From Tillus elongatus (lineage: Eukaryota; Arthropoda; Insecta; Coleoptera; Cleridae): a stretch of DNA of 64,000 bases. How positions within the stretch are numbered: the stretch's first letter is position 1; each line of letters starts with the position of its first letter. Shown here piece after piece: positions 9,184-24,095 of the stretch. Under the pieces are notes generated by a model. It was not told the DNA's origin. It was given only the letters and a program-made list of their open reading frames with translations, and did no database searches. The position numbers and the translations under genes are program-made. The stretch spans positions 8,239,926 to 8,303,925 of the forward strand of contig OZ023269.1 in NCBI GenBank assembly GCA_964006375.1, written 5' to 3'.

Positions 9184-9247
9184 CATCATAAGTAGAACCG
9201 GTTTCGCTTTAAGTACAGCTCGTCACTATGGTATACTACTTACAATG
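9184..9247 (-). ncRNA. Decayed hammerhead ribozyme, copy 1
   Basis: The minus strand keeps GACGAG and GCGAAACCGG, but the first core base is changed (GTGACGAG) and the cleavage-site region is deleted after CGGTT. Not expected to cleave. Confidence 0.5.
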
Positions 9248-9335
9248 AAACTCGACCTAGATGTCGACCCTGTCGTACATCTCACAATGTTCTAATAGGC
9301 TAGCTGCCGTAGCTGTATTACTCTATAGTTGTGTT

Positions 9336-9405
9336 CTCGATGTAATTAGTATATCGCACTAACGAGGTGTAATTAGAGCGAAACCGGTCTGCGTTTCTGA
9401 TTATG
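9336..9405 (+). ncRNA. Hammerhead ribozyme, copy 2, one core base changed
   Basis: Order: stem I strand ATCGCA, core CTAACGAG (9359-9366; consensus CTGANGAG), stem II, CGAAAC, short stem III, GTC, then TGCGTT. Relative to the intact copy, stem I has a paired change (A-U to G-C), which keeps the helix. The G-to-A change in the core should abolish cleavage. Confidence 0.6.
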
Positions 9406-9420
9406 GTGAGACTATGTATG

Positions 9421-10589
9421 GCCTGGAGAATAAATGAAATTTTGTTGCAAACAATTTTTGTGCTAAATTGGGTAATTTTTTTTATTGTTAAAGCGAGAGA
9501 CACAAAAAATAGGCGGTAACAACTTTTTGTTAATGGAAACGCACCTGGTTTAATACTTTATTTAGCTAACTTTACAGCATCACAGGAGAGTGTAATATTA
9601 TACAATAACATAAGCCCCCCGGCCGCTTTTTAAATTGTTTCAATTTTACATTTTAAAGCACTTGTAATACTTGTAGCATAAAAAATTGGCTAGAAGCTTT
9701 TAGACGGGCCTAAAATTATTTAAAATAAAAGCATAATCTCTAACAAACCACTACTTTCCAGCCTACATGTCACAAAAACATAACAGGAGTCATCCACCCG
9801 TCCAAGCTTATTTTATTTCCTCATAATCCACCTCTTTAATTCTTTCGTCTGATATTTTTTTGCGGCGAGAAATTACTGTTTTGGCCTGAAGGAATTTTCC
9901 TATTTCCGCCATCGTTTATTACATTATACCGGATTCAGAATCTCTGTAAAGGTTTTCTTGCCGTATTTGATTTAAGGAGCGAGATTTCTTAAAAAAAAAC
10001 TATGTTTGCCCTCAGGATTATAGCTGTCACGAGTATATAAAATATTTACATTTGTGAAAGCCTAAGATATAAGGTATTTTACATATTGCTTTTGCAAAAG
10101 CCAGTAAAGATTTGATACAGTTTCTCCAGTGTTTACACAAAGATTATGAAAATTCTGATGAGATATATAAAATAAGTAAATAAAATCGTTTGCGTCACAA
10201 CGAATTTATATGTAGGATTTGCATAACTGATATTATCTACTCCATAAGAAGTCTTTGTGCAGCAAGTGCGTCATGGTACTGAATACTCGTATACGTAACT
10301 AGGCTTTTTCGCACTTTATGAAATAAAAAACCATATTACAACCAAACTGTGAATAAAAAAAAATTCAGAGAAACCTACTCTATTTGCCTTTAAAGGATTG
10401 TCAATTAATTCAAGAGCAAAATATATTTATATGTAACGTTTGATTTTACTCCTTATTAACTTTTTATAGAAGTATTCTGTAATAGAGAAGTCACGGTCTT
10501 ATCAAATATTTCGTATAATATTGCGAGAGCTTTCTCGAGAATAAATCCACATCATTCCAGGCTTCTAACGTCATAATTGAAAGGTCTGG
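9421..10589. other. No gene seen
   Basis: AT-rich sequence without a recognisable coding region, repeat family or RNA motif. It could be unique intron or very old repeat. Confidence 0.6.
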
Positions 10590-11100
10590 ACGAAGCAAAT
10601 GCGTTATGGCAATGAAGTTTCATAAAAATGTTTTTAATAGTAAACACGTCTTTTTAGTGAATTTTTATTTTTTTAAAATTCACCAATAGAGAGGTATCGA
10701 TGATGAGACTTTGCAAAAAAAAATTTAAATGAACGCGAATTTGGGCCCCTAGAACCCATATCCGATTTTGATGAAACTCAGCAAGTGCCTTCCTTTTATT
10801 AATAGCTTTGATAGTTTTCTTTCGAAAAAGCTTTTTTCTCCGAAAATTACAAAGCTATGAAATTTGGTGGACATGTTGATTTTTTTATATATTTCAACAA
10901 CACACCATGAAGGCTTAGAGCCTTAATACTATCGTACCGTGGGTGTCAACAAGGAGGAAAGAGGCAACTTGTTAATTCTGGACTTGAAGGTTTGGAAGTT
11001 CGGAGGAGAAGCCTTGGGAAAGACCCAACTATGTACCAAAATGTAGCTTTCTAGGTTTACAGAAAATTGACCTATTCAAATTTGAAATATTTATTTTTAA
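10590..11100 (+). repeat. R1 repeat (variant b) interrupted by LINE-J
   Basis: Begins with the family signature GGTCTGGACGAAGCAAATGCG. Then come the small hairpin TAGTGAATTTT...AAAATTCACCAA, the AGAGAGGTATCGATGATGAG module, and the GAACCCATATCCG module. A 3' fragment of LINE-J (10891-11010) has landed in it. R1 is an unclassified dispersed family found about a dozen times in this window. Confidence 0.75.
10891..11010 (-). mobile_element. LINE-J, 3'-end fragment
   Basis: The minus strand matches the last 120 bp of the LINE at 36.5-39.7 kb (FKSRINKLPLSSLS region plus 3' UTR ending GTTGTTGAAATATATAAAAAAA). The A-rich 3' end faces 10891. Confidence 0.85.
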
Positions 11101-11469
11101 TATCACCGCGTTTCATTGACAATGGCACAAACTGGTTTATAGGTATATGAGATCTAGTATGTCTGAGTCGTTACCTAGTAACGGAACATTTGATATTATT
11201 GCGCAGGTCAGTTACACGCTGTAACTGATGTTTATCTTATAGTATTAGATTGTTTATCTGTTTTGAATTTCAGTTGACAAATTATTTGTGTTATTTAGGA
11301 ATTTTAATATACAAGTGCAAATTATTCCTTTACGATTTTATTAACGTTAGTGGGTGGACTAAACAGTGCTTGTTATGTTTTGTCAACACATATAAAGGAT
11401 CGAAGTTTTACAATAAGGGCTGATATGCAACAGGATAGTTATTTTCTCTCTGATGCTTTGGCGGTAGTT
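11101..11469. other. No gene seen
   Basis: AT-rich sequence; nothing recognised on either strand. Confidence 0.55.
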
Positions 11470-11984
11470 TAGTTAAGTTTATGGTTTAACGGTCCATAAT
11501 TTTTAGCTAATTTTCGTACAAAAAATTCGTCAATGAGGAGACCGCTACTTTAGGGTTTTAAAAAGATTTCTTCAAATGAGCGCAAACTAGGCCCCCTAGA
11601 ATCCATATCCGGGTTTACGTTCAGTTTTTATCTGTTTACATATATACAGGGTGACGCAGTTTTACGGTAAAGCTCAATATAATGGTTATTATACAAAAGA
11701 CGAGAAAAAAACTGTATAAGTTAATTATAGGGTGTCTTGAGCGGCATCTTATAAAATTATTTTGACAATCACAGGCTGGCCCATAAGTGGTTGGTGATCC
11801 CTACTTTTTTTTTCGAACACCCTTATTTTATTGCATTTTTTATTTAAATATATTTGTAAGAAAAAAAATCGAGACGTAGTAAGTGCGTTTTAGTAGCAAA
11901 TTTTAATTAAATGCTTCAAATTTCAATAACCCAATTTGCTATTAACCTAAGGTTTGTTGGCTAGGAAACCAACATTTAAAGTTT
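11470..11984 (+). repeat. R1 repeat copy
   Basis: Contains the R1 modules in order: the hairpin remnant, AATGAGGAGACCGC, AAATGAGCGCAAACTAGGCCCC, GAATCCATATCCGGG, then a short TATATACAGGGTGACGCAG block and TTATAGGGTGTCTTGAG. Only a few TA units are present where other copies carry long arrays. Confidence 0.75.
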
Positions 11985-12705
11985 ATTGTCCATCATAATA
12001 AACAACTAAGTTATTCAAAGTAATGGGTCCTTTTCACTTTTTGGTATTTCTCTTGATCAAAATCTCAATTGGCACCAACATGTCACATCAACTGCAAAAG
12101 CGGCTGATAAGAAAATTGGTTTCCTCTTCCGGGCTCGCAAATACTTTTCATCAGCTAATCTCTATAGGTTATATACTTCACAAATAAGGCCAAACCTCGA
12201 ATACTGCTCCAACATCTGGGCTGCCACTGCAATTTCTACACTCGCTATCCTGGACTCTATTCAGAAGAGAGCTATACGTGTGATCGATGACCCTATCCTC
12301 ACCCAAAGGCTGCCATCTTTTGCACACCGACGTGCTGTTACTGACCTCTCTCTCTCTTTTTATAGATATCTGCACGGGCACTGATCAGAGGAGCTTTCTT
12401 CCATAGTTCCTCCACCTGCTGCCCCCAACAGATCTACCAGGGGAACAGAGCGAACGCACCCTTTTACTGTCCAGGTCACCAGACAAAGAACATATTGTTA
12501 TGCCTGCTCTTTTGTCCCGAGGACTTCCAACTTGTGGAATTCCCTGCCGACACATGTTTTCTCTTCTCCTCCGAGACTCCGAACCTTCAAGTCCAGAATT
12601 AACAAGTTGCCTATTTCCTCCTTGTCAACACCCACGGTATGATAGTATTTAGGCTGTAAGCCTTCGTGGTGTGTTGTTGAAATAAAAAATAAATAAAAAA
12701 ATAAT
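11985..12705 (+). pseudogene. LINE-J, 5'-truncated C-terminal part with A tail
   Basis: The plus strand codes for the end of the LINE-J RT protein (SFSLFGISLDQNLNWHQHV, FLFRARKYF, RPNLEYCSNIW, LWNSLPTHVF, SRINKLPISSLS). Stops interrupt it near its start (TAA at about 12007) and near 12383. It ends in an A-rich tail (AAATAAAAAATAAATAAAAAAA) at about 12680-12705. Compared with the full copy it lacks everything up to about residue 775. A dead 5'-truncated retrocopy. Confidence 0.88.
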
Positions 12706-12925
12706 AAGACCCAGTATTATCTTATATAGTTTGTAATTAATAGTGTTATGTTTATAAAAATACTTGTTAATTTTTCAAAATTTAATTTAATTTCTTTTCT
12801 TCAGTCAGAAATTTGAAAAACAGACAAACCATTTATAACCGCTGGCAAAAGTCTGCACGCAGCAAGTGCGTTATTGTAGTGGAATTTTATAGAAAAATAT
12901 AATTTTTTTGAAATTTAATTTCCTA

Positions 12926-13145
12926 ATTCACTAAGTGAAGTTTGGAACCTGTGATGCACACTGATAAGTACACTTAGAGAACCCAAATTACCAAAACACA
13001 TTTTTGAAGACTTGACGATTGTTTGACTAACAAAGTTAACGTCATCAGAGGATGAATAAGAATTTTTTTGTTAGTTAAGCGATCCTCAGGCCTTTAAAAG
13101 ATGTGTTGTGGTGATTTGGGTTCTGCAAGTGTACTTTGCTGACTT
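12926..13145. repeat. Repeat B (hammerhead-like), palindromic copy
   Basis: GTACACTTAGAGAACCC at about 12970 recurs inverted as GGGTTCTGCAAGTGTAC at about 13120, forming an imperfect palindrome. On the minus strand CTGATGA (13042-13048) is followed by a short hairpin and a mutated AAAC...CGTC block. Other copies are at 42361-42445, 57735-57830, 62120-62223 and 63065-63200. Confidence 0.65.
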
Positions 13146-13750
13146 CCTAGTAACATAAAACTTGCATGTTGGTAGATGACAGCTTTTTATAGCGGCATTT
13201 ATGCACCAAATTTCTTTAAAAGAACCTTATTGTTTCCGGAGAAACATTTTGCTAACAAATTTTTGGAGTTTTTTTTTTACAAATTTGTATGAAAGCTTGC
13301 TACCAAAACTCGCTGCGACCAGACTTTTTAAAGTAGTTTATGCATAAAACAATGAGAGCAGCGTTTAACTAAGGTTTTTCGGTGTGTGACATGTTTTAGA
13401 CTGCCCTGTATTAGGTAGGTTTCTAGCAAACAGGCGTTTAAATAAAACTTTATAGTTTTTATTTTTAGTTAATTCAACCTCAAAGCGTTGAAAGAACATT
13501 CATATTCATATCAAGTCCCTAATGTCTTTCTTGTGTAGTCTCGCCGTCATTTTAAATATTTATTTCATTGTGAAAACTCCTGAATACTGCTTTATGCTCT
13601 TGTTTTGTAACACAACATCAAAGTTTAACAACACTTTTCGGAAGTTAAAATTTGAATGAGAATCGTGAAAAGCGAGGACGTTGCTATATTAAGCTAGATA
13701 CACAGCTTGCATACCTTTAATAGAATCCCTACTTTTATTAAGTACGTTTC
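13146..13750. other. No gene seen; R1 end fragments
   Basis: AT-rich. A single R1 end signature (CTCGCTGCGACCAGACTTTTT) occurs near 13310. No coding sequence recognised. Confidence 0.55.
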
Positions 13751-13866
13751 TCATTGAGCAAGGTTATAAGCAATGAGAAAGTATCGATGCAGCAAGTCCG
13801 TAATGGTGGCGAATTTACGTAAAAATATTTTAAATAGTAATAAGTCAGACCTGAAGACTATTTATC
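13751..13866 (+). repeat. R1 end fragment
   Basis: GATGCAGCAAGTCCGTAATGG followed by an AATTTACGTAAAAATATTTT segment is the R1 end module in reverse orientation. It directly precedes a LINE-J insertion. Confidence 0.6.
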
Positions 13867-14606
13867 TTTTTTTTTATTTTTTATTTTTTATTTCAACAAC
13901 ACACCACGAGGGCTTACAGCCTAAATACTATCGTACCGTGGGTGTTGACAAGGAGGAAAGGGGCAGCTTGTTAATTCTGGACTTGAAGGTTTGGAGGTTC
14001 GGAGGAGAAGGGAAAACATGTGCCGGCAAGGAATTCCACAACTTGGAAGTCCTCGGGACGAAAGAGCGGGCATCACAAGATGTTCTAAGTCTGGTGACCT
14101 GGACAGTAAAAGGGTGCATTCGCTCTGTTCCCCTGGTAGATCTGTTGGGGGCAGCAGGTGGGGGAACTATGCAGGAAAGCTCATCTGACCAGTGCCCGTG
14201 AAGATATCTATAAAGGATATCTATAAAAGAGAGAGAGGTCACCAACGTCACGTCGGTGGGCAAGGGATGGCAGCCTTTGGGTGAGGGTAGGGTCACCTAT
14301 GAGACGTATAGCTCTCTTTTGAATGGAGTCCAGGATAGCGAGTGTAGAAGCGGCAGCGGCACGCCAGATGTGGGAGCAGTATTCGAGGTTTGGCCTTATT
14401 TGTGAAGTATATAAGGTATAGAGATTAGCTGGTGAAAATTATTTGCGAGCCCGGAAGAGGAAACCTAATTTCTTAGCAGCCGCTTCTGCAATTGATGTGA
14501 CATGTTGGTGCCAATTAAGATTTCGATCCACAGAAATTCCAACAAGAGAAAAGGACTCATTACTTTGAATAACTTGGTTGTTCATTGTGATGGGTCTAGG
14601 GCTAAT
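13867..14606 (-). pseudogene. LINE-J, 5'-truncated C-terminal copy
   Basis: T-rich start (A tail of the element) at 13867-13890, then about 715 bp matching the 3' end of LINE-J up to the PRPITMNNQ codons. A small tandem duplication (GATATCTATAAA twice, near 14205-14230) and substitutions break the frame. Identity to the full copy ends abruptly at about 14606. Confidence 0.87.
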
Positions 14607-14854
14607 CTGGCTTTGATAATACTAGTGAACCCAGTCTGTATTGTGTATGGAACAATCTCACCAAGTAAGGCAACAAGAATTAATAAACTGATAAGTCAAT
14701 TTCCTATTAAACTAGAATACTAAATTTTGATGCCTATTGAAGCATCTACATAATGTAGAAACGTCAAACATTCATTTTTTTGGTAGGTAGTATAAACCAT
14801 TAGTTTACTAATGAGCTTAAGTTCAAATTTATTTTTAAATAATATGCAAGTTAA

Positions 14855-16254
14855 CCCATTAAGTGGGCCCGTGCACTATAGTGCACGCGGCTATTTACCC
14901 CAGGCGGTGAGTCCGTGCATAAATCTGCCTCTATGAGATAACATAATAAATAAAGTGTATTTCAAATGGTTTAAATTATAACTTTATTCGAGACCCCCAA
15001 GCTACACCGATTAGTAAATAGAAATACTAATACAGAGGTATCTAAGTAGGCAAAAAATAATTTAATATGCAGAACTCTGAAAGATCGCTGTGAACCAGTA
15101 GCTTACATAAATTACTGTATGTCGCCCCGCAGAGACCTGCAATGCGGGACCGAAACGCATATATTTCTCTATTGACTTGATGATTTAGATTCCATTACAG
15201 ATTATAATTCTATATACTTTGAACAAAGTGTTTGTTGAAAGAGCGAACCAGCAGTACTTATTATATGTTTTTAGTGAAAAAAAACCGAAGTTTTGAACAA
15301 TCAATCATAAAACGCAAATGTTTGGCAATTGTAAAGGTTCTTTATTGAAAAAAAAAAATACCAGAGAAATACAGCCCCTTCTTACATATTCCGTTAGTCG
15401 ACTTTTAGCAACCGCACAACAGTGTATTTAGATTATTTTATGAGACGCATCGTGCATTCTGAAACTTTAGCGCACTTGTATAGCTGTGAATAATTTACAA
15501 ATATTCTGATGTGACTTGGGATTTTTTATTCTATTAGAAAAGATTGGGTGTTGCTTTGCTAATATTTTATTTGCAGTTACATATGTATATTTGAATAATT
15601 ATTTTTAGATTATTTACAAACGTAGTGTATCAAATAACAATTTTTTGTGTGAGTTTGTGTGACTTTTTTGTGTAAAAATGATATGGCTCAAAAAAGATTT
15701 TTAGACCTTGCTAAAGAGCTTGATATCGAACTAGCTCGACAATGGGCGCTTGCAAGTGATGAAGAGGATGAGGATTATATTCTTTCCGATTTAGATGGGA
15801 AAGAAGAAAGGTCGTGTGAACCATGTGCATGTCCAAATGGTGGTCCTCTTAGAGGACTCAGGTGTGAGACAAGTCCGGGTCTTAGTCGTCCAGGATTGCA
15901 CGAGCTGCAATCTCTCAGAATCCAGGAAATTGATTCAGATGAACTTGATTCTAAAGAGGAAGATCAAGGTGCAGAAAAACCGCTTGTTCAAGAAGAACAG
16001 GCAGTTTGAATAACTGTCTGTACGCCCAGGGCACCATTTGAATTCACTAGTACAGTACACCAGGTGTACAAGACAATTTGGCCAATGCAAATGAGCCCAA
16101 TGAATTTTACGATCATTTCATAGGTGATGCTTTTACTCAAAGGTGGCCACTGAAACCAACATATACGCCAAGCAGAAAATTGAGGAGAAAATAACACGGG
16201 AAAATGACGAGACGATCAAGAAACCTGCATTTGAGAGACACAACTGCTAGAGTC

Positions 16255-16257
<3 letters not shown>
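14855..16257 (+). mobile_element. PiggyBac-like transposon, 5' part
   Basis: TTAA (14851-14854) is followed by CCCATTAAGTGGGCCC, which fits the TTAA target and CCC start of piggyBac ends. A perfect 16-bp palindrome GTGCACTATAGTGCAC sits at 14871-14886. About 830 bp of leader precede a coding frame at 15683. The 3' half is missing; the sequence ends at a (TA)n array. Assignment rests on the end and the acidic N-terminal protein. Confidence 0.5.
15683..16170 (+). pseudogene. Possible piggyBac-like transposase, N-terminal remnant
   Basis: An ATG at 15683 opens a 108-codon frame starting MAQKRFLDLAKELDIELARQ, rich in Asp/Glu (SDEEDEDYILSDLDG, IDSDELDSKEED), ending at 16009. Acidic, low-complexity N-termini of this kind are common in piggyBac transposases. 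In another frame from 16060 the text GVQDNLANANEPNEFYDHFIGD looks like the start of the core domain, so at least one frameshift is present. No catalytic Asp is included. An unrelated host-like ORF cannot be excluded. Confidence 0.4.

Positions 16258-16349
<92 letters not shown>
16258..16349. repeat. (TA)n microsatellite
   Basis: Pure TA run of about 92 bp at the junction between the piggyBac-like remnant and R1-type sequence that starts GCAGGGTGACGCAA. Confidence 0.97.
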
Positions 16350-18580
<2,231 letters not shown>

Positions 18581-19141
18581 ATACATTTTACTTTACTTCT
18601 CTATTACTAAACATGCAGAAACTTTTCATTATGTGCTGTAATAATTCAAAATGAATAAAACAGTTTCTAATCCAGTAAATGGTTCTACAATAAGTCGACT
18701 CATTACCGGTAATAGTTGGTAATAAACGAAGTTAGTGAAACTTGACTGGAGGGAGCACCAAATATTGATTGCTTGAACAGAGAGTCAATTCGTCTATTTG
18801 AGAGTTGCCGTTTGTCGATATCTGGAGTTTCTTTCATTCACATTCCTTACTCTTTACCGCCATTACTAACTATTCGCTCTACTGAAACACTAAAACCCAG
18901 ACTATCCTTAACCCAAACAATTAATTTACAGCAAAAGTAATAATAATAACAATAATAATATTAAAAATGATAATAGTAATACCATCCCCAAGGAAATACA
19001 GAAAGCTGTTATACTAAACACCTGTCGACATGTCAGGGATTATTACAATAGAAATAATTGCTTGGTCTAAGCCCCGCAAATATATTAAAGTAATGTATTG
19101 AGAGAATACAAGGAGAAAATGATACTAATAATAATGATACT
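18581..19141. other. No gene seen
   Basis: AT-rich; a short imperfect AAT-type run at about 18937-18965. Nothing else recognised. Confidence 0.55.
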
Positions 19142-19258
19142 CCTAATAAACGCAAGCCGGCTCTCTTCGCTTTAGATATAAAAGAGAACGCCTACGTCAC
19201 TGTTCAAAAGGCAGTTCTGTTTGATACATGCAACCTGACCCGTGCTTTTATCAATTAA
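19142..19258 (+). pseudogene. REL-type LINE (R2/R4-like), extreme C-terminus
   Basis: An open stretch ending at TAA 19256-19258 codes for PALFALDIKENAYVTVQKAV and LFDTCNLTRAFIN. This resembles the conserved last 30-40 residues of non-LTR elements that use a restriction-enzyme-like endonuclease (QKAVLLxTCxxxR). Only the tail remains. Confidence 0.5.
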
Positions 19259-19261
19259 AGG

Positions 19262-19840
19262 CAATAAACAGGAACTAAAATTGTCCACATGGGCCCCTGG
19301 ATGCTATATCTACTTGCCAGAATCGCCAATGAGGCCGAAATAATAATAATGATATGCGGTCAGATGGAGGAAGGCGTGGAACATATCCTTGCTGGTTGCC
19401 CAGTGCTGGCTCCAAAGTCCTACATACATCGACACAGCAGAGTTGGAAAGATCATACACCTAAAGCTGCGGGAGAAATACATGGGATTTAAAAATATTGT
19501 TCCATATTATCAATATGAACCGTTAAACATATGCAAAGGTTAGGACATCCGTATTTATTGGAACAGGAAAACAGATCGACAAATCCCAAACAACAACCCT
19601 GATCTCGTTCTGACGTTTAAAAAAGACAAAAAGACGTTTTTGGTGGACTACGCAATACCACTACTTGGTAGCATTCAAAAAACATACGCGGAGAAAATTA
19701 ATACATTTTAACCACTTTGTGATGAGATCCTCCAGATGTGACATATGGATACAGTTATGGTAGTCTCATTTGTTATCGGCGCCACAGACGAAATATCAAG
19801 AAGCCTCAAAAAGAGCCTTGAACAACTGGTCCTATAATGG
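19262..19840 (+). pseudogene. REL-type LINE, zinc-finger and endonuclease remnant
   Basis: Visible pieces are EEGVEHILAGCPVLAPKSYI and HRHSRVGKIIHLKLREKY (the Cys/His region after the RT), then PDLVLTFKKDKKTFLVDYAI (the PD...D motif of the restriction-like endonuclease), then VVSFVIGATDEISRSLKKSL. They lie in shifting frames, so the gene is dead. In R2/R4-like LINEs this enzyme nicks the target before reverse transcription. The RT domain itself is absent. Confidence 0.6.
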
Positions 19841-19989
19841 GAATCATAACTAGCCATTTATAAATGTGTTGTATGGATGCTTGCAGTCTGTTCTGAGGGT
19901 AATGGGTTCAACCCATCAATATTTTTAATACATATATTCAAGCTCGCTATCTTGTCCCATATCGATGTATCATTGCTTTATGCTCACTT

Positions 19990-20760
19990 CTTTGGAACGA
20001 AGTGTGGAAAAGGAATAATAGTAATTATATTGATAAACAGTTGGACCAACATATATTAAACCTGCGTACATATTTCCATAGGCGGGCACTAACTTCCGAA
20101 CTACACCATGCCATATGTGAGGCACCGGATGCAACATCATTATAACTAAAGGAAAGTGAAATATAAAGTAATCATCGGAATGATCAGAACAAGCTTCAGT
20201 CTTGGATGCAGAAGTCTTACCCTGGACGACATTTGACTGAGACCTGCCAGGCTCATGTCGACAAATCGGCGTCAAACTAAAGTTTGGTATTCGGAGAGAT
20301 GCTTCAAGATGCAGAGGCGGCGGGGGTTTGCTAGCCACACAAGATCAGGTCATTCCAAAATAAACTACTTGAAGTATATAGTTGTGTCATTTGGTCCAAG
20401 ATGACAAATAAAGATTCGGAAGTCAGGTCACTTCTGGTTTTAGTGGGATCGAACCGTGCTCACACACCAACAAGTCGCACACAACAGGAAATAATAATAG
20501 TGGATAAGGACCACAAACACGCGACGCTGACTGACATGTACAACGAGAAAATCATTAAGTACAGTGACCTCAAGATAAAGTAAAGAGACAATGAAGGGCA
20601 GATAGTGTCCGATTAATCATTGATCCCGGTAGTCAGGTCACCGACTGGTGCAGCCACTAAGAATCTTCTAGAGGACAATAATAGACTGCCCCTTGGAGAG
20701 CACCTTTATAAGGTTATGCAGAAAGTAGAAATAAAATCAAGCAGAAATTGAAAGAAGCTA
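19990..20760 (+). pseudogene. REL-type LINE, second C-terminal remnant
   Basis: Shares the family tail: EIIIVDKDHKHATLTDM, NEKIIKYSDLKIK, then in another frame PTGAATKNLLEDNNRLPLGE and HLYKVMQKVEIK. This is a divergent second copy in the same orientation as 19142-19840. Frames are broken by stops and frameshifts. Confidence 0.5.
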
Positions 20761-20789
20761 GACATGTTAAACATATCCAAAGTGCAGGT

Positions 20790-21640
20790 GGTCCTAAGAA
20801 AATTAAGTGAAGACGTAAAAGATGATATTTTAATAAGTCTGGGTGAGAATCGATCAGTTGCAGCAGACTATAAAATTTGTAAGCGATCAATATTACGTGT
20901 ATTAAAATTAGAAAATTAGCATCCTTACAAAATACAGCTGCTTCACGAATTTAACGAAGTTGACCCTAACCAACGAATGCATTTTTGTGAAATAATGCAA
21001 GATCTATGCAACCGTAATCCAAGCTACATTCACCAAATTATTTTTTCTGGCGAAGCACTGTTTTGGTTAATGAAACAGTGAATAAACAAAATTACAGATA
21101 TTGAAGTAGACACACTGGATGACTGAGTCACATACACAACATCGTCGTAAAGTTAACGTGTGGGCAGAAATAACCCACGATAGAATCATAGGTCTTTTCT
21201 TCTTCGACGAAAATCTCAGTGGGCAGCGATATCATAATCAGATTAATCCTGCTCTTGCTGCAAACTTTCCAAATAAAGATGATCCTGATCTTCCAAGTGG
21301 TGATATTTGGTTTCTGCAAGAGGGTGCACCTACGCACTTTGTAGTCCTGTGTGCGAGTTTTTAAACGATCCCTTTCCTAGCAAGTGCATCGGTACGTAGG
21401 CACCAATAGAGTGGCCACTCAGGTCCCCAGATCTTACGCCCCCAGGAATTCTTATGAGGGTATTTAAAATCAAAAATGTATGTTAACAAACCAAATAACC
21501 TAGACGATTTGAAAAATCGAAAAATGAATCCCTGATGTCATTTGCAACGTACAAGAGGAATGTGTCAACTGATTTGCTTATTGTCAAGAAGTCGGTGGAT
21601 GGCATTTCGAACATTATAAAAGGAAACAATGATTTAATTT
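20790..21640 (+). pseudogene. Mariner/IS630-like transposase remnant
   Basis: Recognisable order: QHPYKIQLLHEFNEVDPNQR, MHFCEIM, ALFWLNETVNKQNYRYW (first catalytic region, FSGEA instead of FSDEA), KVNVWAEITHDRIIGLFFFD, WFLQEGAPTHF (second catalytic Asp replaced by Glu), and a scrambled third region followed by YLKSKMYVNKPNNLDDL. Two of three catalytic acids are changed and several stops are present. Related to the DD41D-type transposases elsewhere in the window but a separate lineage. Confidence 0.75.
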
Positions 21641-21710
21641 GTTAAACCAATGTGAGGTATCAAAACTGTGATGGTACGGTGTAGGAAATTCAATAGTATA
21701 TCAAAATAAA

Positions 21711-23929
<2,219 letters not shown>

Positions 23930-24095
23930 AAACTAAGTATCAAGTCATTGCAAGAAACGGACATGCCCACTTTTATTAATTTTTAAGAGACAAAAAAGTC
24001 TCTAGCATTTATTAGAAAAATTAATCAATTTTTGATACACTTAAATGTGATCGGGTTACGTATTGATAAACTTCTTTTTTTAATTTTTTTTTACT

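Larger units (their letters stand above)
9106..9420. mobile_element. PLE-H repeat (Penelope-like), decayed
   Basis: Starts with a degraded copy of the PLE-H arm (ATTGTCAGCCCTGG, TATAGGGACAA). It then shows two inverted copies of the hammerhead-bearing segment: one on the minus strand at about 9170-9255 and one on the plus strand at about 9330-9420. The whole forms an imperfect palindrome. The same family is far better preserved at 32659-33290. Confidence 0.7.
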
